Below, piece by piece: positions 47,340 to 55,605 of a stretch of 64,000 nucleotides of DNA (positions within the stretch are counted from its first letter, which is position 1; each line of letters begins with the position of its first letter). The notes beneath the pieces were generated by a model that was not told the DNA's origin, made no database searches, and saw only the letters and a list, made by a program, of their open reading frames with translations. Made by a program: the position numbers and the translations under genes. The DNA comes from Natribaculum breve (GTDB lineage: Archaea > Halobacteriota > Halobacteria > Halobacteriales > Natrialbaceae), in contig NZ_CP095390.1 in assembly GCF_023008585.1 (NCBI RefSeq), forward strand, positions 3,038,001-3,102,000, in the 5' to 3' direction.

Positions 47340-47825
47340 CTACGCCGAGACGTCGAACTCGCCGGCGGCGTCCTCGACGTTCTCGGCGGCCTCGGCGACG
47401 CTCGATTCGACCTGCTCGTGGGCGTCGAGGTAGGCCTCGAACGAGGAGTCGACGATCTCGGCGTAGCTGTCGGCGAACTCGTCGTAGGCCGTCCCGGACT
47501 CCTCGATCGCGTCGACGAGCGCCTCGATCGACTGGATCTGGGTGTCGGTGGCCGCGTCGAACTGCTCGTCGACCATCGTGCGCATCTCGTCGAAGTCGGC
47601 CGCGTCCTCGGGCATGTTCGCCTCGAGGGCGTCGAAGTACGCGTGGACGGCACCTTTCGTGAGTTCGGCGTTCTGCTCGACGAGCGACTCGGAGGCCGAC
47701 ATGGCGTCGGCGAACGCGCCGAACGAGGCCTTCTGGGCCTCGATCGCGTCGTGGGTCAGGCTCTGGCTCTGTTCGATCGCGGTGCGCTGTGCTTCGAAGA
47801 CGGGGGTAAACGGGTTCTGAGTCAT
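47340..47825 (-). CDS. phaP: Phasin-like granule protein PhaP
   Basis: The ATG at 47823-47825 gives 161 residues starting MTQNPFTPVFEAQRTAIEQS. It is helical and rich in Ala, Glu and Gln, with LTHDAIEAQKASFGAFADAM and a long amphipathic C-terminal half. This is the phasin type that coats PHA granules and limits their fusion. It lies two bases after phaR and 39 bases before phaE, so phaR-phaP-phaE-phaC form one operon, the order known in Haloferax mediterranei and other haloarchaea. Confidence 0.9.
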   Translation of the reverse strand: MTQNPFTPVFEAQRTAIEQSQSLTHDAIEAQKASFGAFADAMSASESLVEQNAELTKGAVHAYFDALEANMPEDAADFDEMRTMVDEQFDAATDTQIQSIEALVDAIEESGTAYDEFADSYAEIVDSSFEAYLDAHEQVESSVAEAAENVEDAAGEFDVSA

Positions 47826-47827
47826 GA

Positions 47828-48142
47828 TTACTCCTGGTTGCGGGTTCGCTTGATCGGGACGACGATGGTCTGGACGATGTCTCCCTCTTCGATGTCGAGG
47901 GCTTCCCGTTCGGGTTCGGGAATGCTGATCCGGCCACCGCTCTGGACGCGGGCTTTGAACGTCGCGGTGCCCATGCTCATCGCCCCCAGGCTCGACAGGT
48001 TGTCGAACGGGGTCGTGGAACTGGCCTCCATCAGCTGTCTCATCATCTCCTGTTGCGATTCGGCGACCTGCTCGCCGGCTTCCTGCATCTGCTTCGTGAA
48101 CATCGCAGGCAACCAGGGCACCTGGCCGGAGTCGTCCGTCAT
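47828..48142 (-). CDS. phaR: AbrB-type PHA regulator PhaR
   Basis: The ATG at 48140-48142 gives 104 residues starting MTDDSGQVPWLPAMFTKQMQ. The N-terminal half is helical with amphipathic stretches that may bind granules. Residues about 65-104 (TFKARVQSGGRISIPEPERE ... GDIVQTIVVPIK) are a SpoVT/AbrB DNA-binding fold. Such haloarchaeal PhaR proteins sense granules and repress phaRP. An upstream in-frame ATG at 48319 is implausible. A minus-strand AT-rich stretch (about 48159-48175, ACACTTATTAGC) precedes it in the promoter position, shared with divergent phaJ. Confidence 0.88.
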   Translation of the reverse strand: MTDDSGQVPWLPAMFTKQMQEAGEQVAESQQEMMRQLMEASSTTPFDNLSSLGAMSMGTATFKARVQSGGRISIPEPEREALDIEEGDIVQTIVVPIKRTRNQE

Positions 48143-48396
48143 CACCAGAACCCACGTGTCGAGTGCTAATAAGTGTTCCCCATCCAATACCATCTGATGC
48201 CATAGAATGGTTTTACATGTCTGGAGGTAGACCGAGACACTGATGACCCGACTCGATTCGACGGCAGCCCGGTTCACCGCGAATACGCCGTCGGTGCGAA
48301 CGCGCCAACAGTTCGACAAAACTAGATTACTTCCAGTAACACCGACTTGAACCGACCAAAGGAATCATAACGACCACACACCTAGCCTGACAACAT

Positions 48397-49035
48397 ATGA
48401 CACAGGAAAACGCCGGGGGGAGTAACATTTCCGCTATGGCAGACGTATGGACGAAAATGGCCAGCACCTTCGTCCAGAGCGCGACGGCCGCAAACCGCGC
48501 TGCCGTCTCGGCGATGTTGCCGCCCCTCTCGACCCAGAACGGCTCGGAGCCCGACGCCGTCCCCGCCTCGATTCCGTCGGTCGAGTACTCCCGTCTCGAC
48601 TGGGAGTTCGACCGCTCCGTCGACGATTCGGCCGAGATCAGCGTCGGCGACAGCGTCACCTTCGAGAAGACGCTCACCGACGAGGACGTTCGCGCGTTCG
48701 CGCAGGTCAGCGGCGACACGAACCGACTCCACCTCGACGAGGAGTTCGCCGCGAAGAGTCGGTTCGGCGAACGAATCGTCCACGGAACCCTGGTCTCGGG
48801 GCTCATCAGCGCCGCACTCGCTCGCCTCCCCGGACTGACCATCTACCTCTCACAGGACCTCGAGTTCCGCGGTCCCGTCGGCATCGGCGACCGCGTCTCC
48901 GCTCGCGTCGAGATCGTCGAAGACCTCGGAAACGACCAGTACCGACTCGAGACCCGGATCCACGACGAAACCGCCGACGCGACCGTCGTCGACGGCGAGG
49001 CCGTCGTCCTCATCGACGACCTGCCCGAAGAGTAG
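48397..49035 (+). CDS. phaJ: MaoC-type (R)-specific enoyl-CoA hydratase (PhaJ-like)
   Basis: The 212-residue protein has an N-terminal helical region (about 1-65; MADVWTKMASTFVQSATAAN) resembling a PHA-granule-binding segment, then a MaoC hot-dog domain. The catalytic pair is in AQVSGDTNRLHLDEEFAAKS (Asp and nearby His), and RIVHGTLVSGLISAAL is also typical. PhaJ enzymes convert trans-enoyl-CoA to (R)-hydroxyacyl-CoA, feeding PHA synthesis from fatty acids. It is divergent from phaR, with 254 bases between, and completes the PHA cluster. Its granule-type N-terminus is longer than bacterial PhaJ. Confidence 0.9.
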   Translation: MTQENAGGSNISAMADVWTKMASTFVQSATAANRAAVSAMLPPLSTQNGSEPDAVPASIPSVEYSRLDWEFDRSVDDSAEISVGDSVTFEKTLTDEDVRAFAQVSGDTNRLHLDEEFAAKSRFGERIVHGTLVSGLISAALARLPGLTIYLSQDLEFRGPVGIGDRVSARVEIVEDLGNDQYRLETRIHDETADATVVDGEAVVLIDDLPEE

Positions 49036-49131
49036 CGTCTCTCGAGTCCGCCACCTCCGCGTGAACCGCCGCCGGACGCGACGAGCTGTCGGCGCGCTGA
49101 TCGCCCTCGGGTCACGCTCGAGCGCTCGCCG

Positions 49132-49154
49132 ACCGCTGTCCGGTAGTATAAGTA
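49132..49154. repeat. Family 1 repeat fragment (copy 1e)
   Basis: GACCGCTGTCCGGTAGTATA-AG matches only the right arm of the family 1 element. It lies directly before the start of the phosphohexomutase gene at 49177. Confidence 0.5.
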
Positions 49155-49176
49155 GCTCTCGGGTAAACCAGCGCGT

Positions 49177-50544
49177 ATGACGCTGTTCGGGACGGCAGGG
49201 ATCCGTGGCCCCGTCGAAGAGCAGGTGACGCCGGAGCTGGCACTCTCGGTCGGACAGGCCGCGGGCGTCGCCGGAGAGACGTTCGTCGTCGGCCGAGACG
49301 GTCGCGAGACAGGTCCGGCGCTCGCGGCGGCGATGGAGGCCGGCCTCGAGAGCGCCGGGGCCGACGTCCGTCGACTCGGCCAGGTCCCGACGCCCGCGCT
49401 CGCCTTCGCCTCGCAGGGTCGACGCGGCGTGATGCTCACGGCGAGTCACAACCCGCCGGCGGACAACGGAATCAAGCTCTTCGCCGACGGCGTCGAGTAC
49501 GACCGCGACGAGGAGGAAGCCGTCGAGGCCGCGGTCGGCGACCCCGAACTCGCCCCGTGGGACGGGTGGGGCCGTTCGGAACGCCTCGACGTGCTCGACG
49601 CCTACCGCGACGCCGTCGCGACGTACGTCCGCGACCGGTTCGGCACCGACGCGACTCCCCTCTCGGGGCTGTCGGTCGCCGTCGACTGCGGGACCGGCGT
49701 CGGCGCGCTCGCGACCCCGCAGGTCCTCGAGTCGCTCGGTGCCGAGGTGGTCGCGCTGAACGCGACCGTCGACGGCCACTTCCCCGCTCGAGAGAGCAAG
49801 CCGACGCCCGAGACGCTGACCGACCTCGCCGCCTTCCTCGCCGACGGGACGTTCGACCTCGGGCTGGCCCACGACGGCGACGCCGACCGCCTGGTCGTCC
49901 TCGACGGCGACGGCGACGTGATCCACGAGGACACGATCCTCGCAGTCGTCGCCGCCTCCTACGTCCGGACGGCCGACGTCGCGGACCCGGTCGTCGTCAC
50001 CACGCCCAACGCGTCCGCCCGGATCGACGAACTGGTTCGCGACGCCGGCGGACGCGTCGAACGGGTGCGCCTCGGTGCGCTCCACGAGGGGATCGCCCGA
50101 GAGCGCGAACGCGGCGACGCGGACACCGAGGTCGTCTTCGCGGCCGAACCCTGGAAACACGTCCACCCCGCCTTCGGCGGCTGGATCGACGGCGTCGCCA
50201 GCGCCGCACTCGTCGCCGCGCTCGTCGTCGATGCGGGCGGCACCGACGCCCTCCGCGAACCCGTGACCGAACGCCCCTACCGAAAGGTGAGCGTCGACTG
50301 CCCCGACGAGGCGAAAGAAACCGTGATGGCGCGCCTCGAGACGGCACTCCCCGAGGCCTTCCCCGGGGCGGCGGTCGACACCGATTACGGCGTCCGACTC
50401 GAGTTCGACGACGCCGCCTGGACGCTCGTCCGCCCCAGCGGGACCGAACCCTACGTCCGGATCTACGCCGAGAGCGACGACGTCGACCAGTTGATCGCGG
50501 ACGTCAGCGAGGTCGTCGAGGCGGCGATCGACGAGGAGCGGTGA
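49177..50544 (+). CDS. Phosphohexomutase (phosphoglucosamine/phosphomannomutase family)
   Basis: The 455-residue protein has all four domains of the alpha-D-phosphohexomutase family. The active-site Ser is in VMLTASHNPPADNGIKLFAD (about residue 96), the metal-binding loop DGDADR in GLAHDGDADRLVVLDG, the sugar loop GEPWK-like in FAAEPWKHVHPAFGG and the phosphate loop RPSGTEPYVRIYAES. It moves phosphate between C1 and C6 of hexoses or hexosamines. Members act in nucleotide-sugar synthesis for glycans. Which sugar cannot be told from sequence alone. An end fragment of a family 1 repeat lies 23 bases upstream. Confidence 0.92.
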   Translation: MTLFGTAGIRGPVEEQVTPELALSVGQAAGVAGETFVVGRDGRETGPALAAAMEAGLESAGADVRRLGQVPTPALAFASQGRRGVMLTASHNPPADNGIKLFADGVEYDRDEEEAVEAAVGDPELAPWDGWGRSERLDVLDAYRDAVATYVRDRFGTDATPLSGLSVAVDCGTGVGALATPQVLESLGAEVVALNATVDGHFPARESKPTPETLTDLAAFLADGTFDLGLAHDGDADRLVVLDGDGDVIHEDTILAVVAASYVRTADVADPVVVTTPNASARIDELVRDAGGRVERVRLGALHEGIARERERGDADTEVVFAAEPWKHVHPAFGGWIDGVASAALVAALVVDAGGTDALREPVTERPYRKVSVDCPDEAKETVMARLETALPEAFPGAAVDTDYGVRLEFDDAAWTLVRPSGTEPYVRIYAESDDVDQLIADVSEVVEAAIDEER

Positions 50545-50593
50545 GACGCGACTGGCTACCGACATTTTAGTGTCCCCGACGCGTCTCAAGGGT

Positions 50594-51760
50594 ATGCGAC
50601 TCGACGACGTGTGCGCACTCGATCTCACGCGCCTGCTGCCGGGACCGTACGCGACCCAGTTGCTCGCCGACTGCGGCGCGGACGTGATCAAGATCGAGGA
50701 TCCCGACACGGGGGACTACGCCCGCAATCTCCCGCCGCAGACGGACTCGGGCGTCGGCGCGGTGTTCGCCGCGGTCAACCGCGGCAAGCGAAGCGTGACG
50801 CTCGACCTGAAAAGCGACGCCGGCCGGGACGCCCTCTACCGCCTGATAGCGCAGGCGGACGTCCTGCTCGAGAGCTTCCGTCCGGGCGTGCCCGAACGCC
50901 TCGGGATCGACTACGAGACGGTCGGCGAGCACAATCCGGAGCTGGTCTACTGCTCGCTGACCGGCTACGGGCGCGAGGGGCCGCACCGCGACCGGGCCGG
51001 TCACGACCTGAACTACGTCGGTCTCGCCGGGCTGCTGGACATGACCCGGGCGAGTCCCGACGAAGCGCCGCGGATTCCCGGCTACCCGATCGCGGACGTG
51101 GCCGGCGGGCTGACCGCCGCCTTCGGCGTCGTCGCCGCGCTGCTCTCGCGGGAACTCGGTGACGACACCGGAACCCACCTCGACCTCTCGCTTTCCGACG
51201 CCGCTTTGTCGTTCTCGCAGGTCGTGACGTTACCGGCAGCCATCGGCGACGACCCACGGCCGGGCGAGACGCCGCTGACCGGCGCGCTCCCCTGGTACGA
51301 CGTCTACGAAACCGCGGACGGCCGGTACGTCACCTTCGCGGCACTCGAGCGGAAGTTCTGGACGGCGTTCTGCCGCGCCGTCGACCGCCCCGACCTCGAG
51401 TCGACCCACGGGACTGACGACCCCGCCGAGCGGGCGGCCGTCCGCGAGGAACTCGAGGGACTGTTCGCGAGTCGAACCCGCGAGGAGTGGGTCGCTCTGG
51501 ACGACCCCGAGATTCCTCTCGAGCCGGTGTTGACGCCGCGGGAGGCGCTCGAGCACCCGCAGTACGAGGCGCGGGGAACGGTACGACGGGAAGCGCCGCC
51601 GGGGATCGAGTCGCCGGTCGACGCCGACGGCACACCGGATCGATCCGCGCTTCCCGGCCACGGCGAGCACACCGCCGAGGTCCTCGCCGAGTTCGGGTTC
51701 GCGGACGAGGAGATCGATCGCCTGCTCGATGCGGCCGACGGCGGCGGACGGGAGGGGTAA
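50594..51760 (+). CDS. CoA transferase, CaiB/BaiF family (class III)
   Basis: The ATG at 50594 gives 388 residues starting MRLDDVCALDLTRLLPGPYA; an ATG eight codons earlier is less likely. The class III features are TRLLPGPYATQLLADCGADV and IKIEDPDTGDYAR near the N-terminus, FAAVNRGKRSVTLDLKSDAG, RPGVPERLGIDYE, then the active-site Asp region GHDLNYVGLAGLLDM. The Asp forms the CoA intermediate. Members transfer CoA between carboxylic acids; the substrate is unknown. It follows the phosphohexomutase after 50 bases and could be expressed with it. Confidence 0.9.
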   Translation: MRLDDVCALDLTRLLPGPYATQLLADCGADVIKIEDPDTGDYARNLPPQTDSGVGAVFAAVNRGKRSVTLDLKSDAGRDALYRLIAQADVLLESFRPGVPERLGIDYETVGEHNPELVYCSLTGYGREGPHRDRAGHDLNYVGLAGLLDMTRASPDEAPRIPGYPIADVAGGLTAAFGVVAALLSRELGDDTGTHLDLSLSDAALSFSQVVTLPAAIGDDPRPGETPLTGALPWYDVYETADGRYVTFAALERKFWTAFCRAVDRPDLESTHGTDDPAERAAVREELEGLFASRTREEWVALDDPEIPLEPVLTPREALEHPQYEARGTVRREAPPGIESPVDADGTPDRSALPGHGEHTAEVLAEFGFADEEIDRLLDAADGGGREG

Positions 51761-51808
51761 CGTCCGGTGGACGGTGGTTTCTTGCACGCCGTCGGCCTAT
51801 CGATCGCC

Positions 51809-52213
51809 ATGGACGACCGATCTCCCGTAGACGACCTCGTCGAGTCGGCCCGCGAAATCCAGGATCGTGCACACGTTCCGTACTCCGGGTATCGCGTCGG
51901 GGCCGCCCTCGAGACCGCCGACGGCGAGGTGTTCGTCGGCTGCAACCTCGAGAACGCGAACTTCAGCAACAGCCTCCACGCCGAGGAGGTTGCGATCGCC
52001 GAGGCGGTCAAGGAAGGCCATCGCGACTTCTCGCGGATCGCCGTCAGCTCCGACCGCCGCGACGGGGTCACGCCCTGTGGGATGTGTCGCCAGACGCTCA
52101 CGGAGTTTTGCGATCCGGACCTCCTCGTGCTCTGTGACGAGGGCGATTCGGTCAGCGAGTACACGCTCGGCGAACTGTTGCCCGACACGATCACGGAAGC
52201 GACCCTCGAGTGA
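51809..52213 (+). CDS. cdd: Cytidine deaminase
   Basis: The ATG at 51809 gives 134 residues. The zinc ligands and catalytic Glu are in NSLHAEEVAIAEAV (His/Cys position, Glu) and TPCGMCRQTLTEF (two Cys). The N-terminal part (VESAREIQDRAHVPYSGYRV) matches tetrameric cytidine deaminases. It deaminates cytidine and deoxycytidine to uridine forms. The nearby uridine phosphorylase gene (54015) works in the same route, which in haloarchaea feeds ribose into central metabolism. Confidence 0.94.
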   Translation: MDDRSPVDDLVESAREIQDRAHVPYSGYRVGAALETADGEVFVGCNLENANFSNSLHAEEVAIAEAVKEGHRDFSRIAVSSDRRDGVTPCGMCRQTLTEFCDPDLLVLCDEGDSVSEYTLGELLPDTITEATLE

Positions 52214-52235
52214 CACGACGGCACGGCGTTCGTCG

Positions 52236-53414
52236 CTACCCGCTGTCGGTTTCGGGTGCGGGGAGCGTCACGCGCTCTGTCGTGACGACCTCGCCGTCGA
52301 AGACGACTTCCACCTCGAGTTCCCCGTCGTTCTCGCGGTGGACCCGCTCGACGTCCTCGTCGGACAGGCCGACGACAGTTACACCGGACCGGCCGGGTTC
52401 GACCACGACCCCTTCGACCGTGACGAACTCCCCGTCGGTCGCGAGTCTGGTGGCGAACTCGCCGGGGGCGTCGCCCTCGTTCGCGATCACGGTGACGACC
52501 TGGACCTCGCTCTCGGTTCCCTCTTTTCGCGTCGCGTCGCCGGGAACGTCGACGGTGGGTTCGCCGTTCGACGGTACGACCTCGACCTGCCGAAGCGACG
52601 GCGTGGGCTCGGTTTCGATCGTGTACGTCGTCCGATCGACCGTCACCCCCGTCAGCGCCGACAGCGCCACCTCGTACGTCCCGGCCCGAAGGAGTGCGTC
52701 GAATCGCCAGTCCTCGAGTACGACCGTGTCCGTTCCGTCCCGCAGATCCTCCTCCGTGAGTCGCTCGATCGCCGTCGTCCCGTCGGGCGCGGTCACCGTC
52801 AGTCGAAGCTCCGTCGGCTCGCCCTCGACGACGACGACCAGCCCCGTCCCGTCGGTCTCGTAGTTCGATCGTCGATCGACGACGTCGGCCTCGACGTCCG
52901 AGATCGAGGCGGAACTCGCAGCGACGGTCGCGTACGCGCCGCCCGCGGCCGACCCGAGCACGAGGACGGCGACGAGGCCGACGGCGACGGTCGGCGGTGC
53001 GGGACTCCACCCGTCCCGCCGTGTGAACCGTTCGACTCCTCGCGGGAGTGCCACGGCCGCGACGCCGGCGACCGTGTAGAACGCCGCGTACGCTCCGAGG
53101 CCCTCGGTCCCCCCGAAGAGGTACTGGAAATCGCCGGGATATTCTCCCGTCGTGACTCCCACGAATACCACTCCGACGGCCACGATCCACGGGAGGACGA
53201 GCGACGCGACCAGGAAGTTCGTGCGGTCTATATCCCGCACCTCGAGGACCACCCACGCGAGGGGGGCGAACGCGGCCGCACCGAGAGACGCGAACTGACC
53301 GCCGGTCAGGTAGAGCGCGAGCACGTCGTGTATCGCCAGGGCGACGGCGATCGGAAGCGCCATCCCGACGACGAAGATGGCGGCGATCGCGGGGAAGTCC
53401 TCGTCCGTTATCAC
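52236..53414 (-). CDS. Membrane protein with extracellular beta-sandwich repeats, unknown
   Basis: The 392-residue protein has five hydrophobic segments in the first 165 residues (for example IAAIFVVGMALPIAVALAIH and PWIVAVGVVFVGVTTG). The rest is outside or periplasm-like: acidic beta domains with EPTELRLTVTAPDGTTAIER, PSNGEPTVDVPGDATRKEGT and GEFVTVEGVVVEPGRSGVTV. It resembles haloarchaeal surface proteins with CARDB-like domains. No catalytic motif is seen. It is convergent with cdd and stands downstream of the DUF488 gene, separated by a hairpin. Confidence 0.75.
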   Translation of the reverse strand: MITDEDFPAIAAIFVVGMALPIAVALAIHDVLALYLTGGQFASLGAAAFAPLAWVVLEVRDIDRTNFLVASLVLPWIVAVGVVFVGVTTGEYPGDFQYLFGGTEGLGAYAAFYTVAGVAAVALPRGVERFTRRDGWSPAPPTVAVGLVAVLVLGSAAGGAYATVAASSASISDVEADVVDRRSNYETDGTGLVVVVEGEPTELRLTVTAPDGTTAIERLTEEDLRDGTDTVVLEDWRFDALLRAGTYEVALSALTGVTVDRTTYTIETEPTPSLRQVEVVPSNGEPTVDVPGDATRKEGTESEVQVVTVIANEGDAPGEFATRLATDGEFVTVEGVVVEPGRSGVTVVGLSDEDVERVHRENDGELEVEVVFDGEVVTTERVTLPAPETDSG

Positions 53415-53481
53415 GGCTCAATGATATCGATTCTACACTATGGGTAAAAAACTATCCGAACGCTCCCCTGCTCGCAGGTGT

Positions 53482-53499
53482 GAGAGACTCGCGTCTCTC
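53482..53499 (-). terminator. Perfect hairpin after the DUF488 gene
   Basis: GAGAGAC-TCGC-GTCTCTC makes a perfect seven-pair stem with a four-base loop, 25 bases beyond the end of the DUF488 gene and before the next gene start at 53414. Confidence 0.55.
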
Positions 53500-53523
53500 C
53501 CGGCCGCAACGGACGCAGACCGT

Positions 53524-53955
53524 CTACGGGTCGACCTCGAGGACGTCCCGTAGAATCGTGCGGTGACACCGCTTCTTGTCGGTGTTCTCGTAGCAGACCA
53601 GCGCGAGCGACTCGCCCGCCTCGAGCCGTTCCTCGAGGGCCGCGAGCGCCGCCGCCGCCTCGGGCGACTCCTCGAGGTGCCGGCGGTACCGGTCTTCGAA
53701 GTCGGCCCGGTGCCAGGCGGCGTTGTGCGCCCCCTCCTCGCAGATTCCCTGCATCTTCAAATCTTCCTCGGCGACGTGGACGTCCTCGAGCAACGCCGCG
53801 GGCGGGCCGAGTTCGGGGACGTTCTCGTCGACGGCCGCGTGAAACCACGACGTCGGTCGCCGGACGACGCCGACGAGCGTCGCCGTCGGGTCGACGTCCG
53901 CCCGATCGTGCTGGAGGGCGGCGACGTACGTGTCCTCGAGCGTTCCCTTCGCCAT
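53524..53955 (-). CDS. DUF488 family protein
   Basis: The 143-residue protein matches the DUF488 fold: the N-terminal VVRRPTSWFHAAVDENVPEL and the C-terminal ESLALVCYENTDKKRCHRTI carry the conserved Cys-x5-6-K-x-Cys-H motif. In other DUF488 proteins these Cys and His residues suggest a redox or DNA-related function, which is not proven. It stands divergent from the uridine phosphorylase gene; the short AT-rich gap (CATTTATATACGG at about 53979-53991) can serve both as promoters. Confidence 0.87.
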   Translation of the reverse strand: MAKGTLEDTYVAALQHDRADVDPTATLVGVVRRPTSWFHAAVDENVPELGPPAALLEDVHVAEEDLKMQGICEEGAHNAAWHRADFEDRYRRHLEESPEAAAALAALEERLEAGESLALVCYENTDKKRCHRTILRDVLEVDP

Positions 53956-54014
53956 GATCGGTCCTACGGCCGCCCTGCATTTATATACGGCCCCGAACCG
54001 AATCCGACTGCCGA

Positions 54015-54836
54015 ATGCCGGGCGACAGCGAAGACCCGAACGCCGACGTACAGTACCACCTCGAGATCGCTCCGGGCGACGTCGCCGACACCGTCCTCCT
54101 GCCGGGAAATCCCGAACGCGTCGAGAAGGTCGTCGACTGCTGGGACGAGGGTGAGGTTCGCGCCCACCACCGGGAGTATCGAACGGCGACCGGAACCTAC
54201 GAGGAGACGCCGATCTCGGTCACGTCGACGGGAATCGGCAGCCCGTCGGCCGCGATCGCGGTCGAAGAACTCGCCCGCGTGGGCGTCGACACGCTGATCC
54301 GCGTCGGCTCCTGTGGTGCGATCCAGCCGGAGATGGCCGTCGGCGACCTCGTCATCACGACCGGGGCCGTCCGCCAGGAGGGGACCAGCCACGAGTACGT
54401 TCGGGAGGACTACCCCGCCGTCGCCGACCACGAGGTCGTCTGCGCGCTCGTCGCCGCCGCCGAACGGCTGGGCTACGACTACCACACCGGGATCACGACG
54501 AGCACGGACTCCTTCTACGCCGGTCAGGGACGGCCCGGCTTCGACGGCTTCGAGGCCGCCGGTTCCGAGCGCCTGCTCGACGAGTTGCGGGAGGCGAACG
54601 TCGCCAACGTCGAGATGGAAGCCAGCGCCATCCTGACGCTCGCGACCCTCTACGGGCTTCGTGCCGGTGCGGTCTGTACCGTCTACGCCAACCGGGTAAC
54701 CGGCGAGTTCCGCACCGAAGGCGAGACGCGAGCCGCCGAGACCGCCTCGCTCGCGGCGCACCTGCTCGCGAAGATGGACGCGAAAAAACGTGAGGCCGGC
54801 GTCGACCTGTGGCACGCCGGTCTCACGCTCGACTGA
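54015..54836 (+). CDS. udp: Nucleoside phosphorylase (uridine phosphorylase type)
   Basis: The 273-residue protein belongs to the PNP/UDP family: VLLPGNPERVEKVVDCWDEG at the phosphate site, TSTGIGSPSAAIAVEELARV, RVGSCGAIQPEMAVGDLVIT, and the C-terminal VANVEMEASAILTLATLYGL with the Glu-Met-Glu ribose-binding motif. A Gln/Arg pair near VCTVYANRVTGEF suggests uracil binding, so uridine phosphorylase is likeliest. It splits uridine to uracil and ribose-1-phosphate. Its stop is immediately followed by the end of the convergent mscS gene (TGATCA), with no base between. Confidence 0.9.
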   Translation: MPGDSEDPNADVQYHLEIAPGDVADTVLLPGNPERVEKVVDCWDEGEVRAHHREYRTATGTYEETPISVTSTGIGSPSAAIAVEELARVGVDTLIRVGSCGAIQPEMAVGDLVITTGAVRQEGTSHEYVREDYPAVADHEVVCALVAAAERLGYDYHTGITTSTDSFYAGQGRPGFDGFEAAGSERLLDELREANVANVEMEASAILTLATLYGLRAGAVCTVYANRVTGEFRTEGETRAAETASLAAHLLAKMDAKKREAGVDLWHAGLTLD

Positions 54837-55604
54837 TCACTCGCGGATCCGGGTGATCCCCTCGTCGAACACCTGCCGGTTCGGGATGACGTACTCCTCG
54901 GAGTCGGACTCGACTTTCGTCACGAAGAGGTCGACCTCCTGGACGATTCCCGCCCGATCGCCGATCCGGACTCGATCCCCGATGCTGTAGGGTTGTTCCA
55001 GCAGCAGATAGATCCCGACCGCACTCGAGACGAGGAAGTCTTTGAACGCGAACGCGCCGACGATGACGACGCCGGCGGCGTACACCGTAAGCAGGATCAT
55101 CAGCGCGAGAACCTGCACGCCCACCTGCGAGAGGGCGATGAGGAAGGTGACGTACAGTACGGAGTACTTCACCGCCTTCGGAATGATCGATACCTCCGGC
55201 AGTTTGACGCCCCGGAGGTACTCGCTGACGGCGAGTTCCGACTTGTCGGCGACGATGAAACCGATGATGAGGACGAAGACGGCGATGAAAACGTGTGGAA
55301 TGTACTCGGTGACGCGCAACCAGAACGCGTTCGTATCGAGCAGCTGGGCGATGTGGACGGCCGTGAGCACGGCGATGCCGTAGATGAACCACGAACTCAG
55401 TCGCGCGACGATCTCGACCGTCGAGGTTCCGAGCGACTGTGCCGTCCGTTCGAACGGCGTCCCCTCGACGGCCTCCGGTACGCCCGCGGCACCCAACAGC
55501 TCCTTGTTCAGCCGGCCGACGAGATACCCGATGACGAACCCGAGCGCCAGCACTGCGGTCGCTATGATCGCCGGCTCGTCGATCAGAGCCTGCACGTCTA
55601 CCAT
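54837..55604 (-). CDS. mscS: MscS-type mechanosensitive channel
   Basis: The 255-residue protein has three to four N-terminal helices and then the MscS pore and beta domain: LTVYAAGVVIVGAFAFKDFL into VSSAVGIYLLLEQPYSIGDR, the conserved beta segment VRIGDRAGIVQEVDLFVTKV and SEEYVIPNRQVFDEGI. It is short, without a large C-terminal vestibule. Such channels release osmolytes and ions under osmotic downshock. It is one base after dacZ on the same strand, so both are expressed together. Confidence 0.92.
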   Translation of the reverse strand: MVDVQALIDEPAIIATAVLALGFVIGYLVGRLNKELLGAAGVPEAVEGTPFERTAQSLGTSTVEIVARLSSWFIYGIAVLTAVHIAQLLDTNAFWLRVTEYIPHVFIAVFVLIIGFIVADKSELAVSEYLRGVKLPEVSIIPKAVKYSVLYVTFLIALSQVGVQVLALMILLTVYAAGVVIVGAFAFKDFLVSSAVGIYLLLEQPYSIGDRVRIGDRAGIVQEVDLFVTKVESDSEEYVIPNRQVFDEGITRIRE

Positions 55605-55605
55605 G

